This document shows, piece by piece, positions 8,778-17,406 of a stretch of DNA of 64,000 nt. Position 1 is the stretch's first letter; the number at the start of each line of letters is the position of its first letter. The notes under the pieces are model-generated. The model did no database searches and had not been told where the DNA came from. It saw only the letters and a list, made by a program, of their open reading frames with translations. The translations under genes and the position numbers were made by a program. The stretch comes from Veillonella sp. 3310 (GTDB lineage Bacteria > Bacillota > Negativicutes > Veillonellales > Veillonellaceae), in the NCBI RefSeq assembly GCF_003999875.1, contig NZ_RQVJ01000001.1, forward strand, positions 62,001 through 126,000. Reading direction: 5' to 3'.

Positions 8778-9218
8778 ATGAGAACAGAAAAATTATTAGA
8801 AGAATTAGAAAATTTGATTGTTACTAGTAACAATATGATTATGACAAATAAAAAGTTAATTGAAGAAGAAGAGATCATGCGCATTGTAGATGCGTTGACA
8901 GAATCTTTGCCTCTTGAATTAGAAGAATCTCGTCGTATTGTGGCAGAACGTGACCGCATTGTAGCAGAAGGCCAAAAACAAGCGGATGCATTGATTGAAC
9001 AAGCAAAAGAATATATTCAAAAATTAACAGAAGAAAGTGAATTAGTGAAACAAGCACAAGAGCATGCTAATCATATTATTGCAGAAGCTAATAAATCTTC
9101 TGAGGAACTTAAAAATAGTTCGATTCAATATGCAAGCGATGTGTTCAAATATGTAGAATCTAATTTAGAACGTACGTTAGAAGCATTGCAAGAAAATCGT
9201 CAAACATTATATAAATAA
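8778..9218 (+). CDS. Coiled-coil protein of unknown function downstream of coaD
   Basis: This 146-residue protein is almost entirely charged, Glu/Lys/Ala-rich helix: a heptad-like pattern runs from about residue 40 to the end (ERDRIVAEGQKQADALIEQA and similar). It resembles the stalk of ATP synthase subunit B/E or V-type subunit H, and proteins like it are often annotated as ATPase or DivIVA-like on that ground alone. No membrane segment or catalytic motif is seen. It starts 9 bases after coaD behind AGGAGG, and a terminator follows. Function unknown; a structural or scaffold role is a guess. Confidence 0.75.
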   Translation: MRTEKLLEELENLIVTSNNMIMTNKKLIEEEEIMRIVDALTESLPLELEESRRIVAERDRIVAEGQKQADALIEQAKEYIQKLTEESELVKQAQEHANHIIAEANKSSEELKNSSIQYASDVFKYVESNLERTLEALQENRQTLYK

Positions 9219-9225
9219 GTACATT

Positions 9226-9261
9226 AAGACTGTAAGGAATATATTTCTTGCAGTCTTTTTT
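9226..9261 (+). terminator. Terminator of the rsmD-coaD operon
   Basis: The stem aagactgtaaggaa / ttcttgcagtctt with a short A/T loop is followed by a run of six T. Confidence 0.88.
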
Positions 9262-9464
9262 GTATATACAACAGATACTATGTACTTGTGGTTTTTACTG
9301 TATTGGAAGTCCTATGTTAGATGCCATCGATTTAAAGTATAATGTACCTATGTCAGTAAGGGATAATTCATAATTAAAATTTTGAAAGAAATTAAAAGGA
9401 CTTTTTATAACTTCGTCGAATACTAACAATATCAGTTTCATATAATACTAGGAGGAGGTATACT

Positions 9465-9911
9465 ATGAATTTTGAAATTCGTAATGGCCACGATTATATT
9501 GATGAAGTAAAAGATTTATTTGTAGAGTATGTACGATCCTTAGGTGTATCTGCAAGTGTAAGAGAGTTTCATGGGCTGGAAGATAAGTACAAAGGTGAAG
9601 GTGAAGCTTTGTATATTGCTTTCATTGATAACAAGCCAGCTGGTTGTGTAGCATTACGCTATGTAGATAGTAACACAGCGGCTATGAAGCGTTTGTATGT
9701 TCGGCCTGCTTTTAGACACAGTTCATTAGGTACAAATATGGCAAAACTGGTAGTGGAAGATGCTCGTGAATTTGGGTATAAAACACTGCTTTTAGATAGT
9801 TTGCCTAGCATGGAAAACGCAAAAGAATTATATACTAGTTTAGGTTTTAAAAAAATAGATGGCACGAAGAAACCAGTGAAAACTGTTGTTCATTTGTCTT
9901 TACCATTGTAA
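9465..9911 (+). CDS. GNAT-family N-acetyltransferase
   Basis: The 148-residue protein is a GNAT acyl-CoA-dependent acetyltransferase. The core shows AALKRLYVRP-like strand 4 (AAMKRLYVRPAFR near residue 67) followed by the acetyl-CoA loop region HSSLGTNMAKLV, then LLLDSLPSMENAKELYTSLGF, typical of the C-terminal half. The acceptor cannot be predicted. It is flanked by terminators and preceded by a 200-base gap, so it is probably a single-gene unit. The ribosome binding site AGGAGGAGG is very strong. Confidence 0.88.
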   Translation: MNFEIRNGHDYIDEVKDLFVEYVRSLGVSASVREFHGLEDKYKGEGEALYIAFIDNKPAGCVALRYVDSNTAAMKRLYVRPAFRHSSLGTNMAKLVVEDAREFGYKTLLLDSLPSMENAKELYTSLGFKKIDGTKKPVKTVVHLSLPL

Positions 9912-9946
9912 AGGTTAATCATTGTTGGAATTGCTATCCATCATAT

Positions 9947-9998
9947 AAAAAAAGCTGTAATCAATTATGCACGTTATAATTTGTTTACAGCTTTTTTG
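9947..9998. terminator. Bidirectional-looking terminator after the GNAT gene
   Basis: A-rich and T-rich arms (aaaaaaagctgtaa / ttacagctttttt) enclose a smaller inverted repeat. The stem is flanked by A on one side and T on the other, so it could work in both directions. Confidence 0.82.
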
Positions 9999-10122
9999 TG
10001 GATATACATATCTTGAACTTTCATAGAGAAAAATAGAGATGTATTACTGAGCAAGATACTGTATAATAGGGTAAGCATAGAAAGTCTATTAATTGAATTA
10101 GTTCTATAGGAAGGTGAGACCT

Positions 10123-11304
10123 TTGAAGGGTAAGCATATTGTAGTAGGTGTAACAGCAGGTATTGCAGCCTACAAAGCGGTGGATTTAGTAAGTCGTTTA
10201 TATAAAGCAGGAGCAGAAGTAAAAGTGGTAATGACTAGAAATGCCACTAAATTTGTGAGTCCTCTTGTGTTTGGTGAAATTAGTAAGCATAAAGTGGCTG
10301 TGGAAATGTTTGAAAATGTACAGGATTGGAATGTAGAGCATATTGCCTATGCAACTTGGGCAGATGCTTATGTAGTAGCGCCAGCTACGGCTAATATGCT
10401 TGCGAAGATGGCTCATGGTATTGCAGATGATATGTTATCGACGCAATTGTTGGCCACAACGGCTCCAGTATTTGTATGTCCAGCTATGAATAGTAACATG
10501 TATTCCCATCCAACTGTGCAAGAAAATTTAAGCACCTTACGTGGTAGAGGTGTCCACGTGTTAGAACCAGATAGCGGACTTCTCGCATGTGGGGTAGAAG
10601 GAAAAGGTCGTTTACCTGATCCACAAAAGATTATGGATTGGGTAGACTTTCATTTAGGGAAAACAGAATTATTAGAAGGTAAAACCGTGATTGTCAGCGC
10701 TGGTGGTACGCAAGAAGCTATTGATCCAGTTCGGTACATTACGAATCGTTCCAGTGGAAAGATGGGATATGCAGTGGCTCTAAAAGCGGCCCAAGCGGGA
10801 GCTAAGACAATTTTGGTTTCCGCTCCCACAGATCTTGCTGTACCGATTGGGGTAGAATGTATTATAGTTCGTTCTGCTACGGAGATGAAAGAGGCTATCG
10901 ATAGTCACTATGACTCTGCAGATGCTGTGATTATGGCCGCAGCTGTGGCAGATTATCGTGTAGCTGAAGTAGCGGATAATAAAATAAAAAAACAAGAAAC
11001 TATGACATTAGAGTTGGTAAAAAATCCGGACATATTAGCAAGCTTAGGGGACCGCAAAGAGCATCAAAAATTAATTGGTTTTGCTGCGGAAACGCAAGAT
11101 GTCATTACCTATGGAAAAGAAAAAGTGCGCAAAAAGAATTTGGATATGTTAGTGGCTAATGATGTGAGTAAATCCAACGCTGGATTTGATGTGGATACCA
11201 ATGAAGTGACCTTTATTTATCCTGGAGATCAAATTGTAAATTTACCGAATATGTCAAAACTTGATGTGGCAGAACGTATTATTCAAGCCTTGGCAGACCT
11301 ATAA
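10123..11304 (+). CDS. coaBC: Phosphopantothenoylcysteine decarboxylase / phosphopantothenate-cysteine ligase
   Basis: This bifunctional enzyme joins cysteine to 4'-phosphopantothenate (CoaB) and decarboxylates the product (CoaC, FMN-dependent). Residues 1-180 form the CoaC flavoprotein (GVTAGIAAYKA, CPAMNSNMY); the rest is CoaB (SAGGTQEAIDPVRYITNRSS, AAAVADYR, LVKNPDIL). I prefer the TTG start at 10123, six bases after AGGAAGGTGAG, giving MKGKHIVVGV as in homologues; a GTG at 10114 would add three residues inside the ribosome binding site. The 3' end contains the -35 box of the metK promoter. Confidence 0.95.
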   Translation: MKGKHIVVGVTAGIAAYKAVDLVSRLYKAGAEVKVVMTRNATKFVSPLVFGEISKHKVAVEMFENVQDWNVEHIAYATWADAYVVAPATANMLAKMAHGIADDMLSTQLLATTAPVFVCPAMNSNMYSHPTVQENLSTLRGRGVHVLEPDSGLLACGVEGKGRLPDPQKIMDWVDFHLGKTELLEGKTVIVSAGGTQEAIDPVRYITNRSSGKMGYAVALKAAQAGAKTILVSAPTDLAVPIGVECIIVRSATEMKEAIDSHYDSADAVIMAAAVADYRVAEVADNKIKKQETMTLELVKNPDILASLGDRKEHQKLIGFAAETQDVITYGKEKVRKKNLDMLVANDVSKSNAGFDVDTNEVTFIYPGDQIVNLPNMSKLDVAERIIQALADL

Positions 11305-11318
11305 ATGTGTGCTATAAT
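11290..11318 (+). promoter_or_regulatory. Promoter of the SAM riboswitch-metK transcript
   Basis: TTGGCA (11290-11295), a 17-base spacer and a perfect TATAAT (11313-11318) place a strong sigma-A promoter across the end of coaBC. Transcription would start about 35 bases before the riboswitch. Confidence 0.75.
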
Positions 11319-11362
11319 GACATGTAGTGGTTTTAAACTAAGTATTATATGTATGATACAAG

Positions 11363-11498
11363 TCTCATCAAGAGTAGTGGAGGGAGAGGCCCTTTGAAGC
11401 TACAGCAACCATTCCTTAGGGGAGAAGGTGCTAAATCCAACGATCTTTGATCGGAAGATGGGGATATGATTCCTCATCTTGTGATGAGGAATTTTTTT
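11363..11498 (+). promoter_or_regulatory. SAM-I (S-box) riboswitch with intrinsic terminator
   Basis: The leader of metK has the S-box core: AAGAG..GGTGGAGGGA-like start (agagtagtggagggag), GGCCCTTTGAAGC, CAGCAACC and GGTGCTAAATCC, in the canonical order. P1 forms between 11363-11369 and 11457-11464. The same 3' strand of P1 (gatgggga, 11457-11464) can instead pair with 11471-11478 (tcctcatc), which is the left arm of the terminator 11469-11492 that precedes the T run. This gives a clear SAM-bound/terminated versus SAM-free/antiterminated switch. Binding of S-adenosylmethionine, the product of MetK, would turn the gene off. Confidence 0.95.
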
Positions 11499-11514
11499 AT
11501 TGGAGGTTTTATTC

Positions 11515-12705
11515 ATGGCAGAAAAACATGTATTTTTCACTTCTGAATCTGTAACAGAAGGTCATCCAGACAAAATTGCTGACCAAATTTCAGATGCTGT
11601 ATTGGATGCTATTTTAGAAAAAGATCCAACAGCACACGTTGCCTGTGAAACATTAGTAACTACAGGCCAAGTTCATGTAGTAGGCGAAATTACTACAAAA
11701 ACGTATGTAGATATTCCTCATATTGTTCGTGATACAATTCGTGAAATCGGATATACACGTGCAAAATTTGGCTTTGATGCGGATACTTGTGGCGTTAATG
11801 TAGCGATTGATGAACAATCTGCGGATATCGCAATGGGCGTAGATGAAGCATTGGAATCTCGCGAAGGCGGCAGTGATGCGTTCGATAAAATCGGTGCTGG
11901 TGACCAAGGTATGATGTTTGGTTTCGCATCTAATGAAACTGAAGAGTTAATGCCTATGCCTATTAGCTTAGCGCATCGTTTATCTCGTCAATTAACAAAA
12001 GTTCGTAAAGATGGTACATTGCCTTACCTTCGTCCAGATGGTAAAACACAAGTAACAGTAGAATATGTTGATGGCAAGCCAAAACGTATTGAGACTATCG
12101 TTATTTCTACACAACATGGTCCAGAAGTATCCTTGGAACAAATCCAAGCAGATATTAAAAAATACGTGATTGATCCAGTGCTTCCAGAAGGATTCATTGA
12201 TGAAAATACTAAATATTTCATCAACCCAACTGGTCGTTTCGTAATCGGTGGTCCACAAGGTGATGCTGGTTTGACTGGTCGTAAAATCATCGTAGATACG
12301 TATGGCGGTATGGCTCGTCATGGTGGTGGAGCTTTCTCCGGTAAAGATCCTACAAAAGTTGACCGTTCTGCAGCATATGCAGCTCGTTATGTAGCTAAAA
12401 ATATCGTGGCAGCTGGTCTTGCTGATAAATGTGAAGTACAAGTAGCTTACGCAATTGGTGTAGCGAAACCTGTATCTATCATGGTGGAAACATTCGGTAC
12501 TGCAAAAATCGAAGAAGAAAAAATCTCTGCATTAGTAAGCAAACATTTTGATCTTCGTCCAGCAGGCATCATCGAAATGTTAGACTTGTTGAAACCACAT
12601 TATAAAAAAACTGCTGCCTATGGTCATTTCGGTCGTACAGATGTAGACCTTCCATGGGAACGTACAGATAAAGCAGAAGCACTTCGTAAAGAAGCTGGTT
12701 TATAA
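11515..12705 (+). CDS. metK: S-adenosylmethionine synthetase
   Basis: MetK makes SAM from methionine and ATP. The 396-residue protein has [13 protein letters not shown] near the N-terminus, the [12 protein letters not shown] signature near residue 118, and [20 protein letters not shown] near 265. I chose ATG 11515, behind GGAGG; an in-frame ATG upstream at 11500 lies in the terminator T run. It is controlled by the SAM-I riboswitch directly upstream and ends with its own terminator. Codon choice is uniform, as in highly expressed genes. Confidence 0.98.
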   Translation: MAEKHVFFTSESVTEGHPDKIADQISDAVLDAILEKDPTAHVACETLVTTGQVHVVGEITTKTYVDIPHIVRDTIREIGYTRAKFGFDADTCGVNVAIDEQSADIAMGVDEALESREGGSDAFDKIGAGDQGMMFGFASNETEELMPMPISLAHRLSRQLTKVRKDGTLPYLRPDGKTQVTVEYVDGKPKRIETIVISTQHGPEVSLEQIQADIKKYVIDPVLPEGFIDENTKYFINPTGRFVIGGPQGDAGLTGRKIIVDTYGGMARHGGGAFSGKDPTKVDRSAAYAARYVAKNIVAAGLADKCEVQVAYAIGVAKPVSIMVETFGTAKIEEEKISALVSKHFDLRPAGIIEMLDLLKPHYKKTAAYGHFGRTDVDLPWERTDKAEALRKEAGL

Positions 12706-12745
12706 TCGGTAAAAGAATTGTCATTCGCTTTTGAATGATACATAT

Positions 12746-12784
12746 ATAGAGGATAGAGACGCATGTCTTTATCCTCTATTTTTG
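12746..12784 (+). terminator. Terminator after metK
   Basis: Stem atagaggatagagac / gtctttatcctctat with loop gcat, then a T run. The following 215 bases before priA show no gene that I can support, only a TATAAT at 12969-12974. Confidence 0.9.
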
Positions 12785-12966
12785 TTATTCCAGTATTAAT
12801 TATAAGAGTTTAGGTTATCTTGTAGACATTTCATATAGAGGATGGGATTAGTGTGCCAACTCATTTGCTTCTGTACCCTCATATATATTCGCCTTAAAAG
12901 AAATGCCATGACGTGAAAATGTGTAGGACTAGGGTATGAAATAGTATGAATCATAGGTATAAACGT

Positions 12967-12974
12967 GGTATAAT
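12967..12974 (+). promoter_or_regulatory. Extended -10 promoter element before priA
   Basis: The sequence TGGTATAAT, an extended -10 (TGn before TATAAT), lies about 27 bases before the priA start. No good -35 box is seen at the right distance. The same TGGTATAATgaag-like string precedes rlmB, and a close form precedes polA. Confidence 0.5.
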
Positions 12975-13000
12975 GAAGAGTGTTTAGTCAGGAGGTTATG

Positions 13001-15181
13001 ATGCGTTTAGGTGAAATTATTATCAATCGTCCTGCGAAACAATTGAATAAACCTTTAACCTATGAAATACCTGACTCATTCGGGGACGTACCTATTGGAA
13101 CTCGTGTGGCAGTTCCCTTAGGAGCCTCCAAAGAAGAGGGAATCCTTGTAGGTTATTGTGACATAGAAAATCCGCCATTTGTGATTAAACCCATATTAGC
13201 CGTGTTAGATCCAACGCCTTGGTTTTCATCGGAAATGCTGAGTACAGCTCGTAAGCTAAGTGAGTATTACCTATGCACCTTTGCAGAGGCATTAAGCTTA
13301 TTTACTGTCGATAAAAGTAAATTAAAATCTTATGACAGACCCAAAATGGAATGGCTTGTGCCTAAGGATTCCTTTCACATAGAACTATTCGGAGTGAGGA
13401 AACAAAAGCAGCGTTTGTTGGCGAAATATTTAGTAGAGCATGGAGCAACTTCGGTGAGTGCCTTGCGACTGGCAGGATTTAGTTTGCCTGTCATTAAGCA
13501 AGTAAAAGAATCTTCTCATATCGATGTAGAATGGCGCTATGCAATGACGAAAACACGGTATGAAGAAGTTGTGGATAGTATAGACATTCCTTTGACAGAA
13601 GCTCAGCAGTCTGTATATGATCCTATTCAGGAATGCATTGCTAATCATACAAATAAATCCTTTTTGCTACATGGTGTAACAGGTAGCGGAAAAACGCAAG
13701 TGTATCTAAAAGCTGCGCAAGAAACGATTCGACAAGATAAGATTGCTATTATTTTAGTTCCAGAAATTGCTTTAACGACGCAAATTGTAAGACGATTTGT
13801 AGAAAAGTTTGGCCAAGAAGTTGTGGTCTTCCATAGTCAGTTAACAAAATCAGAACGTTACAATAATTGGGAGCGATTACGCCGGAAAGATAGCCATATT
13901 ATCATAGGTGCCCGTTCTGCCGTGTTTGCCCCCACAGAAGATATTGGTCTCATTGTAGTCGATGAGGAACATGATCCATCCTATAAGCAACAGGATATGA
14001 CTCGTTACGATGCACGTATGGTTGCTAGATGGCGCAGTGAAAGTCATCAATGCCCAATTATATTTGGCTCCGCCACACCGTCTATAGAAGCCTATTATTT
14101 AGCTAACCAAGGTATGTATCAGTTACTATCTTTGGAACATCGAATTTTTCATCAACCAATGCCTAAGGTAAATGTTGTGGATATGAAAGAAGAAATGTTC
14201 TATGGGAATTACTCAGTATTTTCTATGGCGCTAGATACGTTAATCCAAGAAACACTACAGAAACGGGAGCAAATGATTCTCTTGTTGAATCGTCGAGGAC
14301 ATAGTACCTTTGTGATGTGTCGAGATTGTGGTAAACCTATCCAATGCCCTCACTGTGATATCTCTATGGTGTATCATCAAGCGGGACAAGACTTGCGTTG
14401 CCATTATTGTGACCATCATGAAAGGATACCTCAAATCTGTCCTCATTGTGGTAGCCGTAAAATTAAATTTTTCGGTACAGGTACACAAAAGGTTGAAGAA
14501 GAATTAGCGAAACGATTTCCCCAAGCTAGAATTGCTCGTCTAGATCAAGATACGACATCTAAAAAGGGTGAATCACAGCGTATTTTGGAAGCCTTTGGTG
14601 CAGGCCAATATGATATTTTATTGGGCACGCAAATGGTGGCAAAAGGACATGATTTTTCAAATGTTACCGCAGTAGGAATTATTACAGCTGACTCTGTTTT
14701 GCACATTCCTGTGTATACGGCCTCTGAAAGAACGTTTAATTTACTAACGCAAGCAGCTGGCCGTGCTGGTCGTGGTGATAAACCAGGAAATGTTATAGTA
14801 CAAACATATAGTCCTGAACATTATGCTATTCAGCATAGTATGCATCATGATTATGTTAGCTTTTATCAAAAAGAAATAGAAGCTCGAAAAGCCTTGTTGT
14901 ATCCACCCATCGGTGAAATGATACAAATAACCTTGTTGGATGAAAAGCTTTCAGTAGTGCGAACAAGAGCGACAGAATTAGTCAATACGTTGCGCCAGAC
15001 TTGTGTAGGTCAGCGCATAGATATACTAGGGCCCTATGAAAATGGTGCCGCAAAGATACGAGATATGTATCGACTTTGTATTATGATCCGTGGGATTGAT
15101 TTATCAAAAATAAAATCATACATGTATCATTCAGATATATTTACATTGCCCCATATCTATATAGATGTGGATCCAGTATAG
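13001..15181 (+). CDS. priA: Primosomal protein N' (replication restart helicase PriA)
   Basis: PriA recognises stalled forks and reloads the replicative helicase. The 726-residue protein has an N-terminal DNA-binding domain, Walker A GVTGSGKTQ near residue 230, the DEEH box, and a helicase core with two zinc-binding modules (CRDCGKPIQCPHC and CHYCDHHERIPQICPHCG, around 445-490). I prefer ATG 13001 (five bases after GGAGG) over the adjacent ATG 12998 and an upstream start at 12980. It is the first gene of a long operon with def, fmt, rsmB, rlmN, prpC, prkC, rsgA and rpe. Confidence 0.97.
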   Translation: MRLGEIIINRPAKQLNKPLTYEIPDSFGDVPIGTRVAVPLGASKEEGILVGYCDIENPPFVIKPILAVLDPTPWFSSEMLSTARKLSEYYLCTFAEALSLFTVDKSKLKSYDRPKMEWLVPKDSFHIELFGVRKQKQRLLAKYLVEHGATSVSALRLAGFSLPVIKQVKESSHIDVEWRYAMTKTRYEEVVDSIDIPLTEAQQSVYDPIQECIANHTNKSFLLHGVTGSGKTQVYLKAAQETIRQDKIAIILVPEIALTTQIVRRFVEKFGQEVVVFHSQLTKSERYNNWERLRRKDSHIIIGARSAVFAPTEDIGLIVVDEEHDPSYKQQDMTRYDARMVARWRSESHQCPIIFGSATPSIEAYYLANQGMYQLLSLEHRIFHQPMPKVNVVDMKEEMFYGNYSVFSMALDTLIQETLQKREQMILLLNRRGHSTFVMCRDCGKPIQCPHCDISMVYHQAGQDLRCHYCDHHERIPQICPHCGSRKIKFFGTGTQKVEEELAKRFPQARIARLDQDTTSKKGESQRILEAFGAGQYDILLGTQMVAKGHDFSNVTAVGIITADSVLHIPVYTASERTFNLLTQAAGRAGRGDKPGNVIVQTYSPEHYAIQHSMHHDYVSFYQKEIEARKALLYPPIGEMIQITLLDEKLSVVRTRATELVNTLRQTCVGQRIDILGPYENGAAKIRDMYRLCIMIRGIDLSKIKSYMYHSDIFTLPHIYIDVDPV

Positions 15182-15189
15182 GAGGGAAT

Positions 15190-15666
15190 ATGGCAGTTTT
15201 AGAAGTAATGAAAACAGGGCATCCTGTGTTAAAACAAATAGCGGAACCAGTAGAGTTTGTCAATAAAAAGATTCGTCAATTATTAGATGATATGGCAGAA
15301 ACGATGTATAAAACAGATGGTGTAGGCTTGGCGGCACCACAAGTCAACGTATCCAAACGAATCATTGTCTTAGATGATGGAAATGGTTTAATTGAAGTCA
15401 TCAACCCAGAAATCGTGAAAAAAGAAGGTTCTCAAGTAGGCTTAGAAGGTTGTTTGAGCGTACCTGAACTATTTGGCGATGTAGAGCGATACGATAAAAT
15501 TGAAGTACATGGTATCAATCGAAATAATAAAAAGATTAAAATTAAAGCAGAAGGATTTTTAGCGCGTATTTTTCAACATGAAATTGACCATTTGAATGGC
15601 ATTTTATTTGTGGAAAAGTTAGTGAATCCCAATGAGATTTTTATCCATAAAAAGGAACAACAATAA
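15190..15666 (+). CDS. def: Peptide deformylase
   Basis: Def removes the formyl group from nascent proteins. The 158-residue protein has all three motifs of the family: GVGLAAPQV (G-x-G-L-A-A-x-Q), EGCLSVP and HEIDHLNG (metal-binding H-E-x-x-H). It overlaps the fmt start by one base; fmt puts on the group that def removes, and the pair is nearly always adjacent. Confidence 0.97.
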   Translation: MAVLEVMKTGHPVLKQIAEPVEFVNKKIRQLLDDMAETMYKTDGVGLAAPQVNVSKRIIVLDDGNGLIEVINPEIVKKEGSQVGLEGCLSVPELFGDVERYDKIEVHGINRNNKKIKIKAEGFLARIFQHEIDHLNGILFVEKLVNPNEIFIHKKEQQ

Positions 15667-16643
15667 TGAATCCATTACGTATAGTTTTCATGGGAACTCC
15701 AGATATAGCAGTTCCTACATTACAGGCTTTAATCGACAGTTCCCACTCCGTAGTAGGTGTTTTTTGCCAACCCGATAAGCCGAAAGGTCGAGGCAATAAA
15801 TTGCAAATGCCACCGACGAAGGAATTGGCGTTACAGCATGATATTCCTGTGTATCAACCGAAATCCTTACGCAATGAGGAAGCAGAGGAATTGTTGCAAA
15901 CTTTGGCTCCTGATATTGTCGTAGTTATTGCGTATGGTAAGATTTTACCTTCTTGGCTCATTCATCAGCCTCCATTGGGATGCATTAATTTACACGCCTC
16001 TTTACTACCTAAATTTAGAGGTGCAGCGCCTATCCAATATGCGATTCTTCATGAAGAGTCAGAAACTGGTATGACGATTATGCATATGGATGAAGGATTA
16101 GATACAGGTGATATTTTGCTAATGGAACGCATTCCAGTGACAGAAGAAGATACATCTGGTACCATTTTTACCGCCTTAGCACAATTAGGGGCACAAATGA
16201 TTGTACCAGCCGTAGATGCTTTACAAGCAGGTACATTAACTAGAATCACTCAAAATCATGAAGAAGCCATTGAAACAGGAAAAATTACGAAAGAGATGGG
16301 GCATCTCAATTTTACAGAACCAGCACATACATTAGCTGCGAAAATTAGAGCTTTCAATCCAAGCCCGGGATGTTATACATTCTTAGCGGGAAAACGGATT
16401 AAGTTCTGGCATGCAAAAGTTGACCCTACCTCTAATTATGCTCCTGAGCATTTACAAGGAACTTGTGGCTATCCTAAAGAGGGTACTATAGTGAATGTAG
16501 ATAAAGAATCTTTCAGTATTTTCACTGGTCATGGTGTCTTACGTGTCACTGAAGTGCAGCCAAATAATAAAAAGCGAATGAATGCTGGTGATTTTGCTCG
16601 TGGTCATCAGTTAGCAGTAGGAGCTTGCTTTGGCGATGAATAA
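15666..16643 (+). CDS. fmt: Methionyl-tRNA formyltransferase
   Basis: Fmt formylates initiator Met-tRNA using 10-formyltetrahydrofolate. The 325-residue protein has the family signature HASLLPKFRGAAPIQYAI near residue 110, with the conserved N-H-D type catalytic set (INLHASLLP, DTGDILL), and the C-terminal OB-like tRNA-binding domain (FNPSPGCYTF). The start ATG shares its A with the def stop. Confidence 0.97.
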   Translation: MNPLRIVFMGTPDIAVPTLQALIDSSHSVVGVFCQPDKPKGRGNKLQMPPTKELALQHDIPVYQPKSLRNEEAEELLQTLAPDIVVVIAYGKILPSWLIHQPPLGCINLHASLLPKFRGAAPIQYAILHEESETGMTIMHMDEGLDTGDILLMERIPVTEEDTSGTIFTALAQLGAQMIVPAVDALQAGTLTRITQNHEEAIETGKITKEMGHLNFTEPAHTLAAKIRAFNPSPGCYTFLAGKRIKFWHAKVDPTSNYAPEHLQGTCGYPKEGTIVNVDKESFSIFTGHGVLRVTEVQPNNKKRMNAGDFARGHQLAVGACFGDE

Positions 16644-17406
16644 ATCCTATCGTCTGTATTTAACGGTGACAGCTGTAGCCATGCTATTGATATCAATGGT
16701 ATGGGGTTGGATTGTGTGGATGATGCATCCTAGCTTGTCTCAATGGGGACCTGTTGCAGGGCTTATCGGAGAGAGTGGACTGCTACTACCCATATTGATA
16801 GGGTGGTCCATGTGGATATATATGGCATTAGTTACAATGTACCCTATACAACATCCGATTCTACTGCGACTGTCTAATCGTGGGTTATATCTTTTATTTC
16901 CGTTGGTAACAGTCTTAGCTAGATGCTTTGGATATACCAAGGATGAAGTGAGTCAATCCTTGATTGCGTTAATCAATCATCTTGTGAGCACTCAAGTATA
17001 TCGGGTGGAACCAGAGCGATTATTACTACTCACGCCGCATTGCATACAATTATCTAGTTGCGTACATAAAGTGACTACAGATGTGCATAATTGTAAGCGT
17101 TGTGGTGGGTGCCAAGTAGGAACCTTGCTAGATATTGCAGATACCTATGGATGTCACTTTGTGGTCGTTACAGGTGGTACATTAGCACGTTTGAAAATCA
17201 AAGAAATTCGTCCTCAAGCCATTGTAGCAATTGCCTGTGAAAGAGATTTAGTCAGTGGTATGGCAGATGTGTTTCCCATTCCCGTAATAGGTGTCTTAAA
17301 TGAACGACCTTGTGGTCCTTGTTGTAATACGAGAGTCAATACAGAAGACATTAGACTTGTCATAGAAAGGTTACTATATGGAAACGAAACAAAAGAAAGA
17401 ACATAA
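16636..17406 (+). CDS. DUF116 domain membrane protein with cysteine clusters
   Basis: The 256-residue protein has two N-terminal hydrophobic segments (residues about 8-30 and 45-70) followed by the DUF116 domain with a cysteine-rich pattern: C-V-H-K, then NCKRCGGCQVG, then ACERDLVSG and RPCGPCCNT near the end. This spacing suggests a metal or Fe-S site. DUF116 genes lie between fmt and rsmB in many Clostridia; the function is unknown. ATG 16636 is chosen; TTG at 16630 is better spaced from AGGAG and might be used instead. It overlaps fmt by 8 bases and rsmB by 29. Confidence 0.85.
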   Translation: MNKSYRLYLTVTAVAMLLISMVWGWIVWMMHPSLSQWGPVAGLIGESGLLLPILIGWSMWIYMALVTMYPIQHPILLRLSNRGLYLLFPLVTVLARCFGYTKDEVSQSLIALINHLVSTQVYRVEPERLLLLTPHCIQLSSCVHKVTTDVHNCKRCGGCQVGTLLDIADTYGCHFVVVTGGTLARLKIKEIRPQAIVAIACERDLVSGMADVFPIPVIGVLNERPCGPCCNTRVNTEDIRLVIERLLYGNETKERT

